Part shown: piece by piece, positions 25,994 through 35,042 of the stretch
Layout of the letters: every line of letters starts with the position of its first letter
Position numbering within the stretch: the stretch's first letter is position 1
Assembly (NCBI RefSeq): GCF_013359595.1
Contig: NZ_JABFMP010000029.1
Span: 28,909-92,908, forward strand
Source: Pseudomonas sp. C1C7
GTDB lineage: Bacteria; Pseudomonadota; Gammaproteobacteria; Pseudomonadales; Pseudomonadaceae
Reading direction: 5' to 3'
DNA length: 64,000 bases
Translations under genes and position numbers: made by a program
The notes under the pieces: generated by a model
The model's input: only the letters and a program-made list of their open reading frames with translations
Database searches by the model: none
Told to the model about the DNA's origin: nothing

Positions 25994-27025
25994 ATGAACG
26001 AAATCGCCAGCTCTCCCGCCTCCCCCGCGTCATCCCCCAGGCTTGCGTGCGACTCCTCGCGCTTGATCGTGTTCCTCGCGTATCCCGAAATGGGCCTGCT
26101 GGACCTGACCGGTGCCCAGACCGTGTTCTGGGCGGCCTCCAAATACATGAACGCGCGCAACCTGCCGGGTTATACGCTGCACACCGCGAGCCTGGCCGGC
26201 GGCCTGATGCACACCGCCGAGGGCCTGGCGGTCAACACCGTGGCGCTCAGCGATTTCGATGCTCGAACCATCGATACCCTGATCGCTCCTGGCGCGCCGA
26301 ACATTCTGCAGGCCATGAACCATTCCCTGGATCTGGTGGCCTGGCTAGCCGAAGCTTCGGGCAAGGCCAAGCGCACCGCTTCGGTGTGCAGCGGCACCTT
26401 TCTGCTGGCCGAGGCCGGCTTGCTGGAAGGCCGCCGCGCCGCGACCCACTGGCTGATGTGCGACATGCTCAAGGAGCGCTATCCGGCCATCGAAGTCGAC
26501 AGCGATGCGATCTTCGTCAAGCAGGATGCGATCTGGACCAGCGCCGGTGTCAGCGCCGGCATCGACCTGGCCCTGGCGCTGGTCGAAGAGGATTGCGGGC
26601 GCGAAGTGGCGCTGCTGGTGGCGCGGGAGATGGTGGTGTTTCTCAAGCGTCCTGGCGGTCAGGCCCAATACAGTCAGCTGCTCAAATCGCAAACCAGCGA
26701 AAGCGCCGCGTTCGACGAACTGCACCTGTGGATCTCGCACAACCTGGCCACCGAAAACCTCACCGTCGAAACCCTCGCCCAGCAAGTGCAAATGAGCCCG
26801 CGCAACTTCGCCCGGGTCTACAAACTCAAGACCGGCCGCACCCCGGCCAAAGCCGTGGAAGTGCTGCGTGTGGAGGCGGCCCGGCGCTTGCTGGAAGAGT
26901 CCGAGCGCAACATCGACCAGATCTCCCGACTTTGTGGCTTCGGCGATGAAGAACGAATGCGCCTGACCTTCCAGCGCAACCTCGGGGTCTCGCCCAGGGA
27001 ATACCGCAGCCGGTTTTCGCGCTAA
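25994..27025 (+). CDS. GlxA-family AraC-type regulator with DJ-1/PfpI domain
   Basis: A 343-residue protein. The N-terminal DJ-1/PfpI-like domain (about 20-190) carries the nucleophile-elbow Cys in TASVCSGTFLLAEAG and the RRAATHW motif. The C-terminal AraC domain has two helix-turn-helix motifs (LAQQVQMSPRNFARVYK and ISRLCGFGDEERMRLTF). GlxA relatives such as ArgR, CdhR and GbdR regulate catabolism of betaine, carnitine or arginine. It is not coupled to a neighbour, so its target may be the adjacent cyclase gene or lie elsewhere. Confidence 0.9.
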   Translation: MNEIASSPASPASSPRLACDSSRLIVFLAYPEMGLLDLTGAQTVFWAASKYMNARNLPGYTLHTASLAGGLMHTAEGLAVNTVALSDFDARTIDTLIAPGAPNILQAMNHSLDLVAWLAEASGKAKRTASVCSGTFLLAEAGLLEGRRAATHWLMCDMLKERYPAIEVDSDAIFVKQDAIWTSAGVSAGIDLALALVEEDCGREVALLVAREMVVFLKRPGGQAQYSQLLKSQTSESAAFDELHLWISHNLATENLTVETLAQQVQMSPRNFARVYKLKTGRTPAKAVEVLRVEAARRLLEESERNIDQISRLCGFGDEERMRLTFQRNLGVSPREYRSRFSR

Positions 27026-27047
27026 GCGAACACGGCACTACCCATCC

Positions 27048-27143
27048 CCTGCAGGAGCGAAGCTTGCTCGCGAAAGCGGCATGCCAGCCGTCTTCAATGT
27101 TGACTGGAGCACCGTCTTCGCGGGCAAGCCTCGCTCCTACAGG
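27048..27143. repeat. REP family B inverted pair (REPIN)
   Basis: GCAGGAGCGAAGCTTGCTCG at the left and GCGGGCAAGCCTCGCTCCTA at the right, about 60 bases apart, after the GlxA-type gene. Confidence 0.85.
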
Positions 27144-27276
27144 GTAGGCGCCGATTCTGGCATCGACACATCACCCATGTGGGCCCATCTGAATTGCCGG
27201 GGAACTCTCGGCGAGCGGTGTGCATCTGAAAAGATGAGGTACTTCCTTTTTGCTGCACGCTTCAGAGGACACCATC

Positions 27277-27597
27277 ATGCGCCGTCTGATTATCGTTTCT
27301 TCCCTGCTGCTGTGTTTACCTGTCGGCTCTGCACTGGCCGATGTGGATGCGGGTGATGTCGCCACTTCGGCCGGCGTTTCCGCGTCCCTTTATTCCACGT
27401 TCAAGGATCACAAACTCGTGGTTCCCGCCCGGGATGACGCCTCCAGCTTCGTAGCCAGTGGCGGTGCCATTCGCGGCGCGTACCTGGAGTCGGTGTTCGA
27501 GAAACTCCGGCAGGACAACCCCAACCTCGTCAGCGCAAGCGATGAAGAACTGGCTCAGGCCATCCTCGTACATGACGATGTAGTCGCCAATCACTAA
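27277..27597 (+). CDS. DUF2388 domain secreted protein
   Basis: A 106-residue exported protein: signal peptide at 1-21 (MRRLIIVSSLLLCLPVGSAL), mature body with the family pattern TSAGVSASLYSTFKDHKLV, ARDDASSFVASGGAIRGAYLE and ASDEELAQAILVHD. DUF2388 proteins are small periplasmic Pseudomonas proteins of unknown role, often in paralogous sets; only one copy is in this window. Start fixed by AGAGGA. Confidence 0.85.
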   Translation: MRRLIIVSSLLLCLPVGSALADVDAGDVATSAGVSASLYSTFKDHKLVVPARDDASSFVASGGAIRGAYLESVFEKLRQDNPNLVSASDEELAQAILVHDDVVANH

Positions 27598-27605
27598 AGA
27601 ACCCA

Positions 27606-27631
27606 GTAGGAGCGAGCATGCTCGCTCCTAC
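27606..27631. repeat. Perfect 26-bp palindrome, minimal REP family B hairpin
   Basis: GTAGGAGCGAGCA directly abuts its reverse complement, with no loop. It lies between convergent DUF2388 and dehydratase genes. Looks like a REP pair collapsed by deletion of its centre. Confidence 0.85.
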
Positions 27632-27644
27632 AGTAGAGCTGCGT

Positions 27645-28553
27645 TCAGCGGGACCAGCCGCTTACCAATTGCGCGCTGATGCTCACCCCGCCACACACCA
27701 CAATCACCACGTCATGGGCACCGGCAATGGCCGGGTGGTCCAGGTAGGCGATGGCCAGTGAAACGCCGCAGGCGGGTTCGACCAGCTGGCGCAGGTCGCT
27801 GGCGTAGCGCACCACGCCCATGATCGCCTGCTCGTCACTGAGCACCACGCATTGGTGGTCGAAATCGAGGATGTGTTTTACCGGCCACTCGGCCACCAAT
27901 GATGCGCCCAGAGACCGGGCGACGGTGTCGATGCGCGGCAGCTTGACCGGATGCCCGGCGCTAACCGCCGCGGCGAAAGACGCCGCGCCTTCGGTTTCGC
28001 AGGCGACGATCCGGCAGTCCATGCGCTGGTGACGGATCAGTCCGGTGAGGATTCCCGCCAACAAACCACCGCCGCCGACCGAGGTGACGATGGCGTCGAA
28101 TTGCGGACAGTCTTCGATGATTTCATCGATCATCGTGCTGTGCCCTTGCCACAGCACCGGGTGGTCAAAGGCCGGTACGTATTCGGTATCCGCGCCCTGC
28201 GCCAGATCCTTGGCCTTCTGATTGGCCTCGTCCCAGACCTTGCCGTGGACGATCACTTCGGCACCGGTTTTCTGGATCCGCGCGCGGGTGGATTCGGGGG
28301 TGGTGTGCGGCACCACCACACAGGCTTTCAGCCCCAGGCGGGCGGCGGCCACGGCGGTGGCGAAACCGGCGTTGCCACCGGAAGGACAGATCACCTTGCG
28401 CTTGCCCTGCGCCACCGCCTGGCTGCACAACAAACCGATGCCGCGCACTTTGAAGGAACCGCCGGGTTGCAGGTTTTCCAGCTTGAGCCAGATTCGGCGG
28501 GACGGCGTCGAGAGGTCCGGATGGAGGATCAGGGGTGTTCTGATGTGCAGCAT
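27645..28553 (-). CDS. PLP-dependent serine/threonine dehydratase-like enzyme
   Basis: A 302-residue fold-type II PLP enzyme. Schiff-base Lys K35 in GGSFKVRGIG, substrate-binding SGGNAGFATA loop, and the phosphate-binding SVGGGGLLAG. It is shorter than biosynthetic IlvA (no C-terminal ACT domain), so it resembles catabolic or eukaryote-like L-serine dehydratases, which deaminate Ser or Thr to the keto acid. Ribosome site GGAG eight bases upstream. Monocistronic. Confidence 0.88.
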   Translation of the reverse strand: MLHIRTPLILHPDLSTPSRRIWLKLENLQPGGSFKVRGIGLLCSQAVAQGKRKVICPSGGNAGFATAVAAARLGLKACVVVPHTTPESTRARIQKTGAEVIVHGKVWDEANQKAKDLAQGADTEYVPAFDHPVLWQGHSTMIDEIIEDCPQFDAIVTSVGGGGLLAGILTGLIRHQRMDCRIVACETEGAASFAAAVSAGHPVKLPRIDTVARSLGASLVAEWPVKHILDFDHQCVVLSDEQAIMGVVRYASDLRQLVEPACGVSLAIAYLDHPAIAGAHDVVIVVCGGVSISAQLVSGWSR

Positions 28554-28658
28554 GACAGGCTCCTGTTGCAGGCCACGGGCCTGAGGAAGGCCGGTGGTGA
28601 ACGGTGCTCAGACAAGTCTAGTCCACCCTTGGGTTCTGTTGTGTTGCTGATGACGCCC

Positions 28659-28721
28659 TCGCGGGCAAGCCCGCTCCCACAGGGAAATGCGCAAACCTTG
28701 TGGGAGCGGGCTTGCCCGCGA
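28659..28721. repeat. REP family B inverted pair
   Basis: TCGCGGGCAAGCCCGCTCCC and its reverse complement flank about 15 bases. Near perfect. Confidence 0.85.
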
Positions 28722-28799
28722 TGGTCGTCAACGTTAACGCTGGCAGCCTGATGCCCAGCGGTGTTCTGCTCGCGATAGCGTCCGCATGAACGCCGCAAA

Positions 28800-29591
28800 T
28801 CAGAGGTAACGTGGCGCCGCCGTGGAGGTGCCGAACAACCCGGACAGCACCTGGCGCTGTGCCTCATGGCGGTCCCACTGGGAACCATCATGCAACCCCG
28901 GAATGGTCACCACCTCGCCACTGGCAAGCCCCACCAAGGCGGCATCGACCATGTCCCCGGCCGACATCACGATCTCCTGCGGCAGGTTTTCCACCGGGTT
29001 GCCCGCCTCGCTCCAGAAGTCGGTAGCGATGGCGCCCGGCAGCACGGCCTGGATGCGCAGGCCCTTGTCGGCCAATTCATGGTGCATCGACTGGCTCAGG
29101 GCCAGGACGAACGCCTTGGTGGCGCCATACACACCATTGAGAATTTCCGGGGCGATGGCCACGATCGAGCCGATGTTGATCACGGTGCCGCCGCCGCGGG
29201 CGACGAACCCCGGCGCCACCGCGTACGCCAGGCGAGTCAGCGCCGTGATGTTCAGGGTGATCATCTCTTCCATGTCATCCACCGGACTGCCCAGCAGCGG
29301 CATGACCGCCCCCACCCCGGCGTTGTTGACCAACAGGGTGATGCTCGCGTCGCTGCGCAGGATCTGCTCGACCCGCAGCAAATCGGCCTTGTCCTTCAAA
29401 TCGGCCGCCACCACTTCCACGCTGCGCCCGGTTTCGTCGCTCAAGCGGTTGGCCAGGGCATCGAGTTTTGCCTGGCTGCGGGCGACCAGAATCAGGTTAT
29501 AGCCCTGACGGGCCAGGCGGTCGGCGTACACCGCGCCGATGCCTGAGGACGCGCCGGTGATCAGGGCGGTGCCTTTGGATGAAAGCGTCAT
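28800..29591 (-). CDS. SDR-family oxidoreductase
   Basis: A 263-residue classical SDR: TGASSGIGAVYA cofactor motif, NNAGVGAV, catalytic Ser in NIGSIVA, and YGATK active site. The start is the ATG at 29591 (AAGGA eight bases upstream) rather than a TTG two codons earlier. Divergent from a GlxA-type regulator gene with about 125 bases between, which points to control by it. Confidence 0.9.
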   Translation of the reverse strand: MTLSSKGTALITGASSGIGAVYADRLARQGYNLILVARSQAKLDALANRLSDETGRSVEVVAADLKDKADLLRVEQILRSDASITLLVNNAGVGAVMPLLGSPVDDMEEMITLNITALTRLAYAVAPGFVARGGGTVINIGSIVAIAPEILNGVYGATKAFVLALSQSMHHELADKGLRIQAVLPGAIATDFWSEAGNPVENLPQEIVMSAGDMVDAALVGLASGEVVTIPGLHDGSQWDRHEAQRQVLSGLFGTSTAAPRYL

Positions 29592-29715
29592 GTTCAATGT
29601 CCTTCACGAAGGGGCGAGATATTCGCCGGTGTGAGCAGTTATAAAGTGACTCGCCGGCGTCGCAAATGACGTTTAAAGTACGTTTTTCGGACATGACCTT
29701 TTTGAGGACATCCCC

Positions 29716-30663
29716 ATGATCAGCGTGGCCTTCGTGGTTTTCGACAGGTTCCAGTCCATGGCGCTGGCGGCGATGCCGGTGTTCGAGTACGCCAACTTCA
29801 GCGCCGGCGAAACACTGTACGACGTGCACGTGCTGTCCGAGGACGGGCGAAACCTGCGGGCGTCCGGCGGCTTGACCGTGGGCACCGAGGTGTTCGATGA
29901 GCGGGTCTTCGATACGGTGATCGTGGTCGGCGGCGATTCGATCCTCGAACAGGCCCCCGAGGCGGTGCTCGATTACCTGCGAGCCAGCGCCACGACAGCC
30001 CGGCGTACCGCGTCGATCTGTTCCGGTGCCTTCGTCATGGCCCAGGCCGGATTGCTCGACGGGCGGCGGGCCACCACCCATTGGGCCTATGCCCGGCAGC
30101 TGCAGGAGCGTTTTGCTTCGATCAAGGTGGAAGCTGACCGTATTTACGTGATCGATGGTGCGATCTGGACCTCTGCGGGGATGACCGCCGGCATCGATCT
30201 GGCGCTGGCCATGGTGGAAAAGGATTTCGGCGCGGAACTGGCGCGTTCGGTGGCGCAGAAGCTGGTGATGTATCACCGTCGGGGCGGCGGTCAGTCGCAG
30301 CATTCGGCGTTGCTGGAGCTGGAGCCGAAATCCGATCGTATCCAGACGGTGCTTGGCTATGCGCGAGAGCATCTGGCCGAAGCGCTGTCGGTGGAGCAGT
30401 TGGCGGAGGTGGCGAGTCTTAGTCCACGGCAATTCAGCCGTGCCTTTCGTGCCGAGACTGGGCAATCGCCGGCCAAGGCCATCGAGAATCTACGCTTGGA
30501 GGCCGCAAGACAACTGCTCGAACGAGGGCGCCTGAGCCTGGATCAGATCGCCCTGGAAACCGGCTTCAGCGACCGGCGCCGTATGCGCGAGGCCTTCCTG
30601 CGAGCCTTCGGCCAGCCGCCCCAAGTCATCCGCCGCACAGCCCGCACCGAATCCCCCCTGTAG
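29716..30663 (+). CDS. GlxA-family AraC-type regulator with DJ-1/PfpI domain
   Basis: A 315-residue paralogue of the regulator at 26-27 kb. DJ-1/PfpI domain about 1-185 with the elbow Cys in TASICSGAFVMAQAG; AraC domain about 205-305 (LAEVASLSPRQFSRAFR, IALETGFSDRRRMREAF). Divergent from the SDR gene, whose promoter it likely controls. The stop codon TAG is part of a REP-like sequence (CTGTAGGAGC). Ribosome site GAGGA. Confidence 0.9.
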   Translation: MISVAFVVFDRFQSMALAAMPVFEYANFSAGETLYDVHVLSEDGRNLRASGGLTVGTEVFDERVFDTVIVVGGDSILEQAPEAVLDYLRASATTARRTASICSGAFVMAQAGLLDGRRATTHWAYARQLQERFASIKVEADRIYVIDGAIWTSAGMTAGIDLALAMVEKDFGAELARSVAQKLVMYHRRGGGQSQHSALLELEPKSDRIQTVLGYAREHLAEALSVEQLAEVASLSPRQFSRAFRAETGQSPAKAIENLRLEAARQLLERGRLSLDQIALETGFSDRRRMREAFLRAFGQPPQVIRRTARTESPL

Positions 30664-30688
30664 GAGCTGCCGAAGGCTGCTCCTACAG
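30658..30688. repeat. Short REP family A derivative
   Basis: GTAGGAGC and GCTCCTAC arms enclose TGCCGAAG-G. The usual TGCGATC part is missing, so the repeat has collapsed to a single small hairpin. It supplies the stop of the preceding regulator gene. A near-identical short form is at 46430. Confidence 0.75.
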
Positions 30689-30702
30689 GGGGGTGGTGTG
30701 GG

Positions 30703-31368
30703 TCAGGAAGTCTGGAGGTGAATCATGCCGTCCGCATTGACCTGCACGCTAATCGATTCATAACTCCCCACGGTCGCATGCTCCGTCTCAAGCTTCTGCT
30801 CATGCGCCGCCGTGACAATCAGCAAATCCGCCCCCGCCGCTTCCGCCGCCTGTATCCCCACGGTGGCATCTTCGAACACCAGGCATTCGCCGATTTCCAC
30901 GCCCAAGCGCCGCGCAGCCAGCCGGTAACCCGCCGGGTCTGGCTTGCCGACGGACACGTCCTCGGCAGTGATCATCACCCGCGGTTCGGGCACCCCGGCC
31001 GCCGCCATGCGCCGCAACGCCAGCGTCCTCGGCGCGGAGGTGACGATGGCCCATTGGCCCGCCGGCAACGCCTTGAGAAAAGCCGCCGCACCGGCCACCT
31101 CTTCCACTCCGTCGACATCCTCGATTTCCGCCTGGGTGATCCACGCCGCTTGCGCTTCGGCATCGACGCCGGGCAGGTTCAGGCGGCGGATGGTGTCGAT
31201 GGCGCGGGCGCCGTGGATGGTGGGCAAAAAGGTGTCGACATCGACGCCGTGGCGCCGGGCCCAGGTGGCCCAGACGCGCTCGGCGGCGGCGATGGACGTA
31301 AGGATGGTGCCGTCCATGTCGAACAGGAAGGCGCGGTATGGGGTGTCGAAAACGGAGTTGGCGGGCAA
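30703..31368 (-). CDS. HAD-superfamily phosphatase (sugar-phosphatase-like)
   Basis: A 221-residue subclass I HAD enzyme: motif I FLFDMDGTI with nucleophile Asp, motif II IVTSAP, motif III Lys in GKPDP, and motif IV VFEDATVGIQAAEAAG. Similar in build to 2-deoxyglucose-6-phosphate or glycerol phosphatases. The frame offers no ATG before motif I; the best start is the TTG at 31368 with AGGA nine bases upstream, so the N terminus is somewhat uncertain. Confidence 0.88.
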   Translation of the reverse strand: MPANSVFDTPYRAFLFDMDGTILTSIAAAERVWATWARRHGVDVDTFLPTIHGARAIDTIRRLNLPGVDAEAQAAWITQAEIEDVDGVEEVAGAAAFLKALPAGQWAIVTSAPRTLALRRMAAAGVPEPRVMITAEDVSVGKPDPAGYRLAARRLGVEIGECLVFEDATVGIQAAEAAGADLLIVTAAHEQKLETEHATVGSYESISVQVNADGMIHLQTS

Positions 31369-31413
31369 GGGAGACGTTCCTGTCAGGGTGTTTCAGGCAA
31401 ATCTACACGATCC

Positions 31414-31500
31414 CTGTAGGAGCTGCCGCAGGCTGCGAAGTTTTGATCCTGATTTGCAAAGACAAGATCAAAAGATCGCAGCCTGCGGCAGCTCCTACAG
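31414..31500. repeat. REP family A inverted pair overlapping a gene end
   Basis: CTGTAGGAGCTGCCGCAGGC at the left and GCCTGCGGCAGCTCCTACAG at the right. The last bases contribute the stop codon of the receiver gene to the right. Confidence 0.85.
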
Positions 31501-31911
31501 GTGGTTGCGGTGTGGGTGGGATTTGAGGGCACCTTCGACGCAATCGAGCAGTTGCCCCAGCGCCCAGGGTTTCTTGATGAACGACACGTCGTGGCGCACA
31601 CCCGAACTCTGCGGGGTTTCGTAGCCGGACATGATCATGATCGGCTTGTCCGGCCAGTGATCGCCGAACAGGTTGGCCAGGTCGGCGCCGTTGAGCGTGC
31701 CGGGCATGGTGATATCGGTCAGCAGCAAGCCGACCTCCTGCGCATGGCGCTGCAAATACACTGACGCTGCGTCCGCGCTGGTCTGGGAATTCACCGCATA
31801 CCCCTCCTCCTGAAGAATCTCGCAGAGAAACTCCAGGATCAACGGATCGTCCTCCACCACCAGAATCAATCCGCCCGAAAGGTCTCCACCCGCAGTCGGT
31901 TCACGATTCAT
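31495..31911 (-). CDS. Stand-alone response-regulator receiver protein
   Basis: A 138-residue single-domain receiver: acidic pair D21-D22, phosphoacceptor D66 in LLLTDITMP, and switch Lys in FIKKPW (K114). There is no output domain, so it acts by protein contact, as a CheY/Spo0F-like or phosphorelay sink. Such Fix-like receivers are often partnered with hybrid kinases elsewhere. The C terminus (SHPHRNHL) ends in a TAG from the REP element. The start at 31911 has AAGG and GGGAG upstream; a longer frame adds nine residues. Confidence 0.88.
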   Translation of the reverse strand: MNREPTAGGDLSGGLILVVEDDPLILEFLCEILQEEGYAVNSQTSADAASVYLQRHAQEVGLLLTDITMPGTLNGADLANLFGDHWPDKPIMIMSGYETPQSSGVRHDVSFIKKPWALGQLLDCVEGALKSHPHRNHL

Positions 31912-32024
31912 GACCTTGCCGCTCCCTGTATATCTCAATGATTTCGCGGGCTCTAATCCGCCACCTACAGGTATGAACAGCGGCGCCCGCGGAAATTCAT
32001 TTTTGATACAGGCAAACGGTCAAA

Positions 32025-33635
32025 TCAGGCGTCCTCGAGGATCAAGTCAGCACCCTTCTCCGCCACCATCAGCACCGCGGCGTGGGTATTGCCGGAGGTC
32101 ACGTTGGGGAAAATCGACGCGTCGACGATGCGCAAACCGTGCATGCCATGGACCTTCAGACGCTTGTCCACCACCGATTTCTGCTCGTCCGAGCCCATGG
32201 CGCAGGAGCCGCACAGGTGATAGATCGAACCGCAGTTCTCGCGGAAGTACTGCAGCATCTGCTCGTCGGTTTCAATCGCCGGCCCCGGCAGCACTTCGTC
32301 GACGGTGATGCCCTTGAGCGCCGGTGCGCCCATGATCTTGCGCATCAACCGGCTGCCCTGGATCACTTCGTCGATGTCCTTCTGGGTGCTCAGGTAGTTC
32401 GGGTCGATCAGCGCCGCGTCCCGTGGGTTTTTCGAGGCGATCTCGATGTGCCCGCGGCTGGTCGGCCGGCACGGGTTGAAGCACAGCAGGAAGCCGGAAT
32501 ACGGCTCGGGCTTGAGGCTGGCCTTGTTGTTCTTCGGGATCTGGTACGACAGCGGGTTGAAGTACAGCTGCAGGTTCGGGTTGCTCTGCTGCTCGTCGCC
32601 ACGGAAGAAACCGCCGGCCTGGTTGACGCTCATGGCCAACGCGCCCTTGCGGGTGAACAGGTACTTGAGGCCCAGCTTGAACTGGCCGAACAGCGAACTG
32701 AGCTCATCGTTGAGCGTCGGGATGTTGGCCTTGTAGTAGTAACTGGCGCACAGGTGGTCCTGCAGGTTCTGCCCCACCGCCGGCAGGTGCTTGACCAGCG
32801 GGATGCTGTGCTTGGCCAACAGTGCCTGATCGGCGACGCCGGAGAGTTGCAGAATCTTCGGTGTATCCACGGCGCCGGCGCAGAGGATCACTTCCTTGTT
32901 CGCCGTGAAGGTGCGCACCACGCCGTGCTGGGTGATGGATACGCCGGTGGCGCGTTGCTGGTCATCGAACAGCACGCGGTCGACCAGGGCGAAATGCTCG
33001 ATGGTCAGGTTCGGCCGGCTCAGCGCCGGATGCAGATGGGCGAAGCTGCTGGAGCAGCGCTGGCCATCGCGGGTGTTGACGTCGTAGATGCCGGCGCCTT
33101 CGAAATTGCGACCGTTGAAGTCCTCGCTCAGCGGGTAGCCCAACTCGTCGCAGCCCTTGAGGAACACGTCGCAGATCGGGTGCGTCTGGCCCTTCATCGG
33201 GGTGATGCTGATCGGGCCGCTGCCACCGTGGTATTCGCTGTCGCCCAAGGGGTGGTTTTCCAGCTTGCGGAAGTACGGCAGCACGTCCTTGAAGCCCCAG
33301 CCGTCGTTACCGTTGGCCGCCCAGTCGTCGAAGTCATGGGCCTGGCCGCGCACGTAGATCATCGCGTTGATCGAGCCCGAACCACCCTGCACCTTGCCGC
33401 GCGGGGCGTAGATTTCACGGTTGCCCAGTTGCTTCTGTGGCTGGCTGTAGTACATCCAGTTGAAGGTCGGGTTGTAATACATTTTGGCGAAGCCGACCGG
33501 GATCTTGAACCACGGCGAACTGTCCTTGCCGCCCGCTTCCAGCAGCAGCACCGTGTGTTTGCCCGATGCCGACAGGCGATTGGCCAGGACGCAGCCTGCG
33601 GCGCCAGCGCCAGCGATGATGTAGTCGTATGTCAT
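32025..33635 (-). CDS. GMC-family FAD oxidoreductase (choline/alcohol dehydrogenase-like)
   Basis: A 536-residue flavoprotein: N-terminal YIIAGAGAAGCVLANRL, GMC signature 1 RGKVQGGSGSINAMIYVRG, signature 2 around AGAVDTPKILQLSG, and the C-terminal active-site region with LCGSCAMGSD and the catalytic His of SGNTHAAVLMVAEKGAD. It oxidises an alcohol or polyol to an aldehyde. BetA-like, but no betaine genes are around; instead it is in an island with an enolase-superfamily enzyme, MFS carrier and aldehyde dehydrogenase, all leftward, suggesting alcohol to aldehyde to acid chemistry. Confidence 0.9.
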   Translation of the reverse strand: MTYDYIIAGAGAAGCVLANRLSASGKHTVLLLEAGGKDSSPWFKIPVGFAKMYYNPTFNWMYYSQPQKQLGNREIYAPRGKVQGGSGSINAMIYVRGQAHDFDDWAANGNDGWGFKDVLPYFRKLENHPLGDSEYHGGSGPISITPMKGQTHPICDVFLKGCDELGYPLSEDFNGRNFEGAGIYDVNTRDGQRCSSSFAHLHPALSRPNLTIEHFALVDRVLFDDQQRATGVSITQHGVVRTFTANKEVILCAGAVDTPKILQLSGVADQALLAKHSIPLVKHLPAVGQNLQDHLCASYYYKANIPTLNDELSSLFGQFKLGLKYLFTRKGALAMSVNQAGGFFRGDEQQSNPNLQLYFNPLSYQIPKNNKASLKPEPYSGFLLCFNPCRPTSRGHIEIASKNPRDAALIDPNYLSTQKDIDEVIQGSRLMRKIMGAPALKGITVDEVLPGPAIETDEQMLQYFRENCGSIYHLCGSCAMGSDEQKSVVDKRLKVHGMHGLRIVDASIFPNVTSGNTHAAVLMVAEKGADLILEDA

Positions 33636-33693
33636 GCACGGTTACCGCGTAAGTCGTTATTCAAAAAGCCGCCCGGTCAGCTACGGCGCAAAA

Positions 33694-33786
33694 CCTGTGG
33701 GAGCGGGCTTGCCCGCGATAGCTATCTGTCTGTCACATCAATGTTGATTGTGCTGACGCCATCGCGGGCAAGCCCGCTCCCACAGG
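33694..33786. repeat. REP family B inverted pair (REPIN)
   Basis: GTGGGAGCGGGCTTGCCCGC and its reverse complement about 50 bases apart, between two genes of the same orientation, so inside the island's transcription path. Confidence 0.85.
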
Positions 33787-33823
33787 GGAATGCGCCATGC
33801 CTCGAAACGAGCGATAGATCCCG

Positions 33824-35041
33824 TCAGCCCCGGGCCGGCGATGTGTCCTTGACGTCCGCCGGGGTCGGGGCCATTTGCAGGTGCAGGCGTTCGCCGGTGT
33901 ACGGCGAGTGCTTGCGCACCACGTCCATGTTCAGCTCCACGCCCAGGCCCGGTTCGGTGGACGGGATGATGTAGCCGTCTTCCCACTGCAACGGTTTGGT
34001 CAGGACTTCGGCATGGAAACCGCCCCAGGTCATGATGCTTTCCTGAATCAGGAAGTTCGGCGTGCAGGTCGCCAGCTGGAAGCTGGCGGCAGCACCAATC
34101 GGCCCGTTGTACAGATGCGGAGCGATCTGCGCGTAGTAGGCCTCGGCCATGCTCGCAATCTTCTTGGCTTCCAGCAGGCCGCCGCAACGGGCGACGTTCA
34201 TTTGCAGGATCGACGCACCGCCGGCCTGCAGCAGCTTGAAGAATTCGTACTTGGTGGTCAGGCGCTCGCCGGTGGCAATCGGGATGCTGGTCTTGGCCGC
34301 GACCTGCGCCATGGCGTCTTCCTGGCCCGGCGGCACCGGCTCTTCGAACCACAGCGGGTCGTACTTCTCCAGACGCTTGGCCAGGCGGATCGCCGAGGAC
34401 GGCACCATCTGCCCGTGGGTGCCGAACAACAGGTCGCACTTGTCGCCCACCGCTTCGCGGATCTTGCGGCAGAAGGTTTCGCAGCGCTCCAGCACTTGCA
34501 GCGAGATCTGATGCCCGGAGTACGCGGTGTACGGCCCGGCCGGGTCGAACTTCACGGCGGTGAAGCCCTTGTTCATGTTCTCGATGGCGCACTCGGCGGC
34601 CAGGTCCGGGTCGTCGTAGTCGTACTCGCCCTTGCTGTTGACCGGGTACAGGTAGGTGTAGGAGCGCAGGCGCTCGTTGACCTTGCCGCCCAGCAACTCG
34701 TAGACCGGCTTGTTGGCGGCCTTGCCGATGATGTCCCAGCAGGCCATTTCCAGGCCGCTGACCACACCCATCATGGTCAGGTCCGGACGCTGGGTGAAAC
34801 CGCTCGAATAGGCCTGGCGGAAGAAGCGCTCGATGTGGTGCGGATCCTGGTTGAGCAGGTAGCGTTCGAACACGTCTTCGATGATCGGCAGCATGGCCTT
34901 GGGGCCGAAGGTCGCGGCGTAGATCTCGCCCACGCCTTCGATGCCGCAATCGGTCTTGAGCTTGACGAACAGCCAGTACATGCCGCCGATGTGCGGTGGC
35001 GGAACGGCAACGATATGGGTTTCAAGGGCGACGATTTTCAT
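33824..35041 (-). CDS. Enolase-superfamily (mandelate racemase/muconate lactonizing) enzyme
   Basis: A 405-residue protein with the N-terminal capping domain (about 1-125) and a TIM-barrel. Barrel landmarks: AVKFDPAGPYTAYSG, LLFGTHGQMVPSSA, WFEEPVPPGQED (metal Glu), ATGERL (metal Glu) and the NVARCGG strand. The first metal position, Asp in DgoD-type dehydratases (DFHG), reads GTHG here, so the metal site differs from galactonate dehydratase. Likely acts on an acid sugar or lactone. Start ATG lies one base after the MFS stop (TGA-G-ATG): translationally coupled. Confidence 0.87.
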   Translation of the reverse strand: MKIVALETHIVAVPPPHIGGMYWLFVKLKTDCGIEGVGEIYAATFGPKAMLPIIEDVFERYLLNQDPHHIERFFRQAYSSGFTQRPDLTMMGVVSGLEMACWDIIGKAANKPVYELLGGKVNERLRSYTYLYPVNSKGEYDYDDPDLAAECAIENMNKGFTAVKFDPAGPYTAYSGHQISLQVLERCETFCRKIREAVGDKCDLLFGTHGQMVPSSAIRLAKRLEKYDPLWFEEPVPPGQEDAMAQVAAKTSIPIATGERLTTKYEFFKLLQAGGASILQMNVARCGGLLEAKKIASMAEAYYAQIAPHLYNGPIGAAASFQLATCTPNFLIQESIMTWGGFHAEVLTKPLQWEDGYIIPSTEPGLGVELNMDVVRKHSPYTGERLHLQMAPTPADVKDTSPARG

Positions 35042-35042
35042 C

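Noticed and set aside
32082..33974. 630-codon open frame opposite the GMC oxidoreductase gene.
   Set aside because: Shadow frame rich in Val, Gly, Arg and His; the real gene is on the minus strand with complete FAD motifs.
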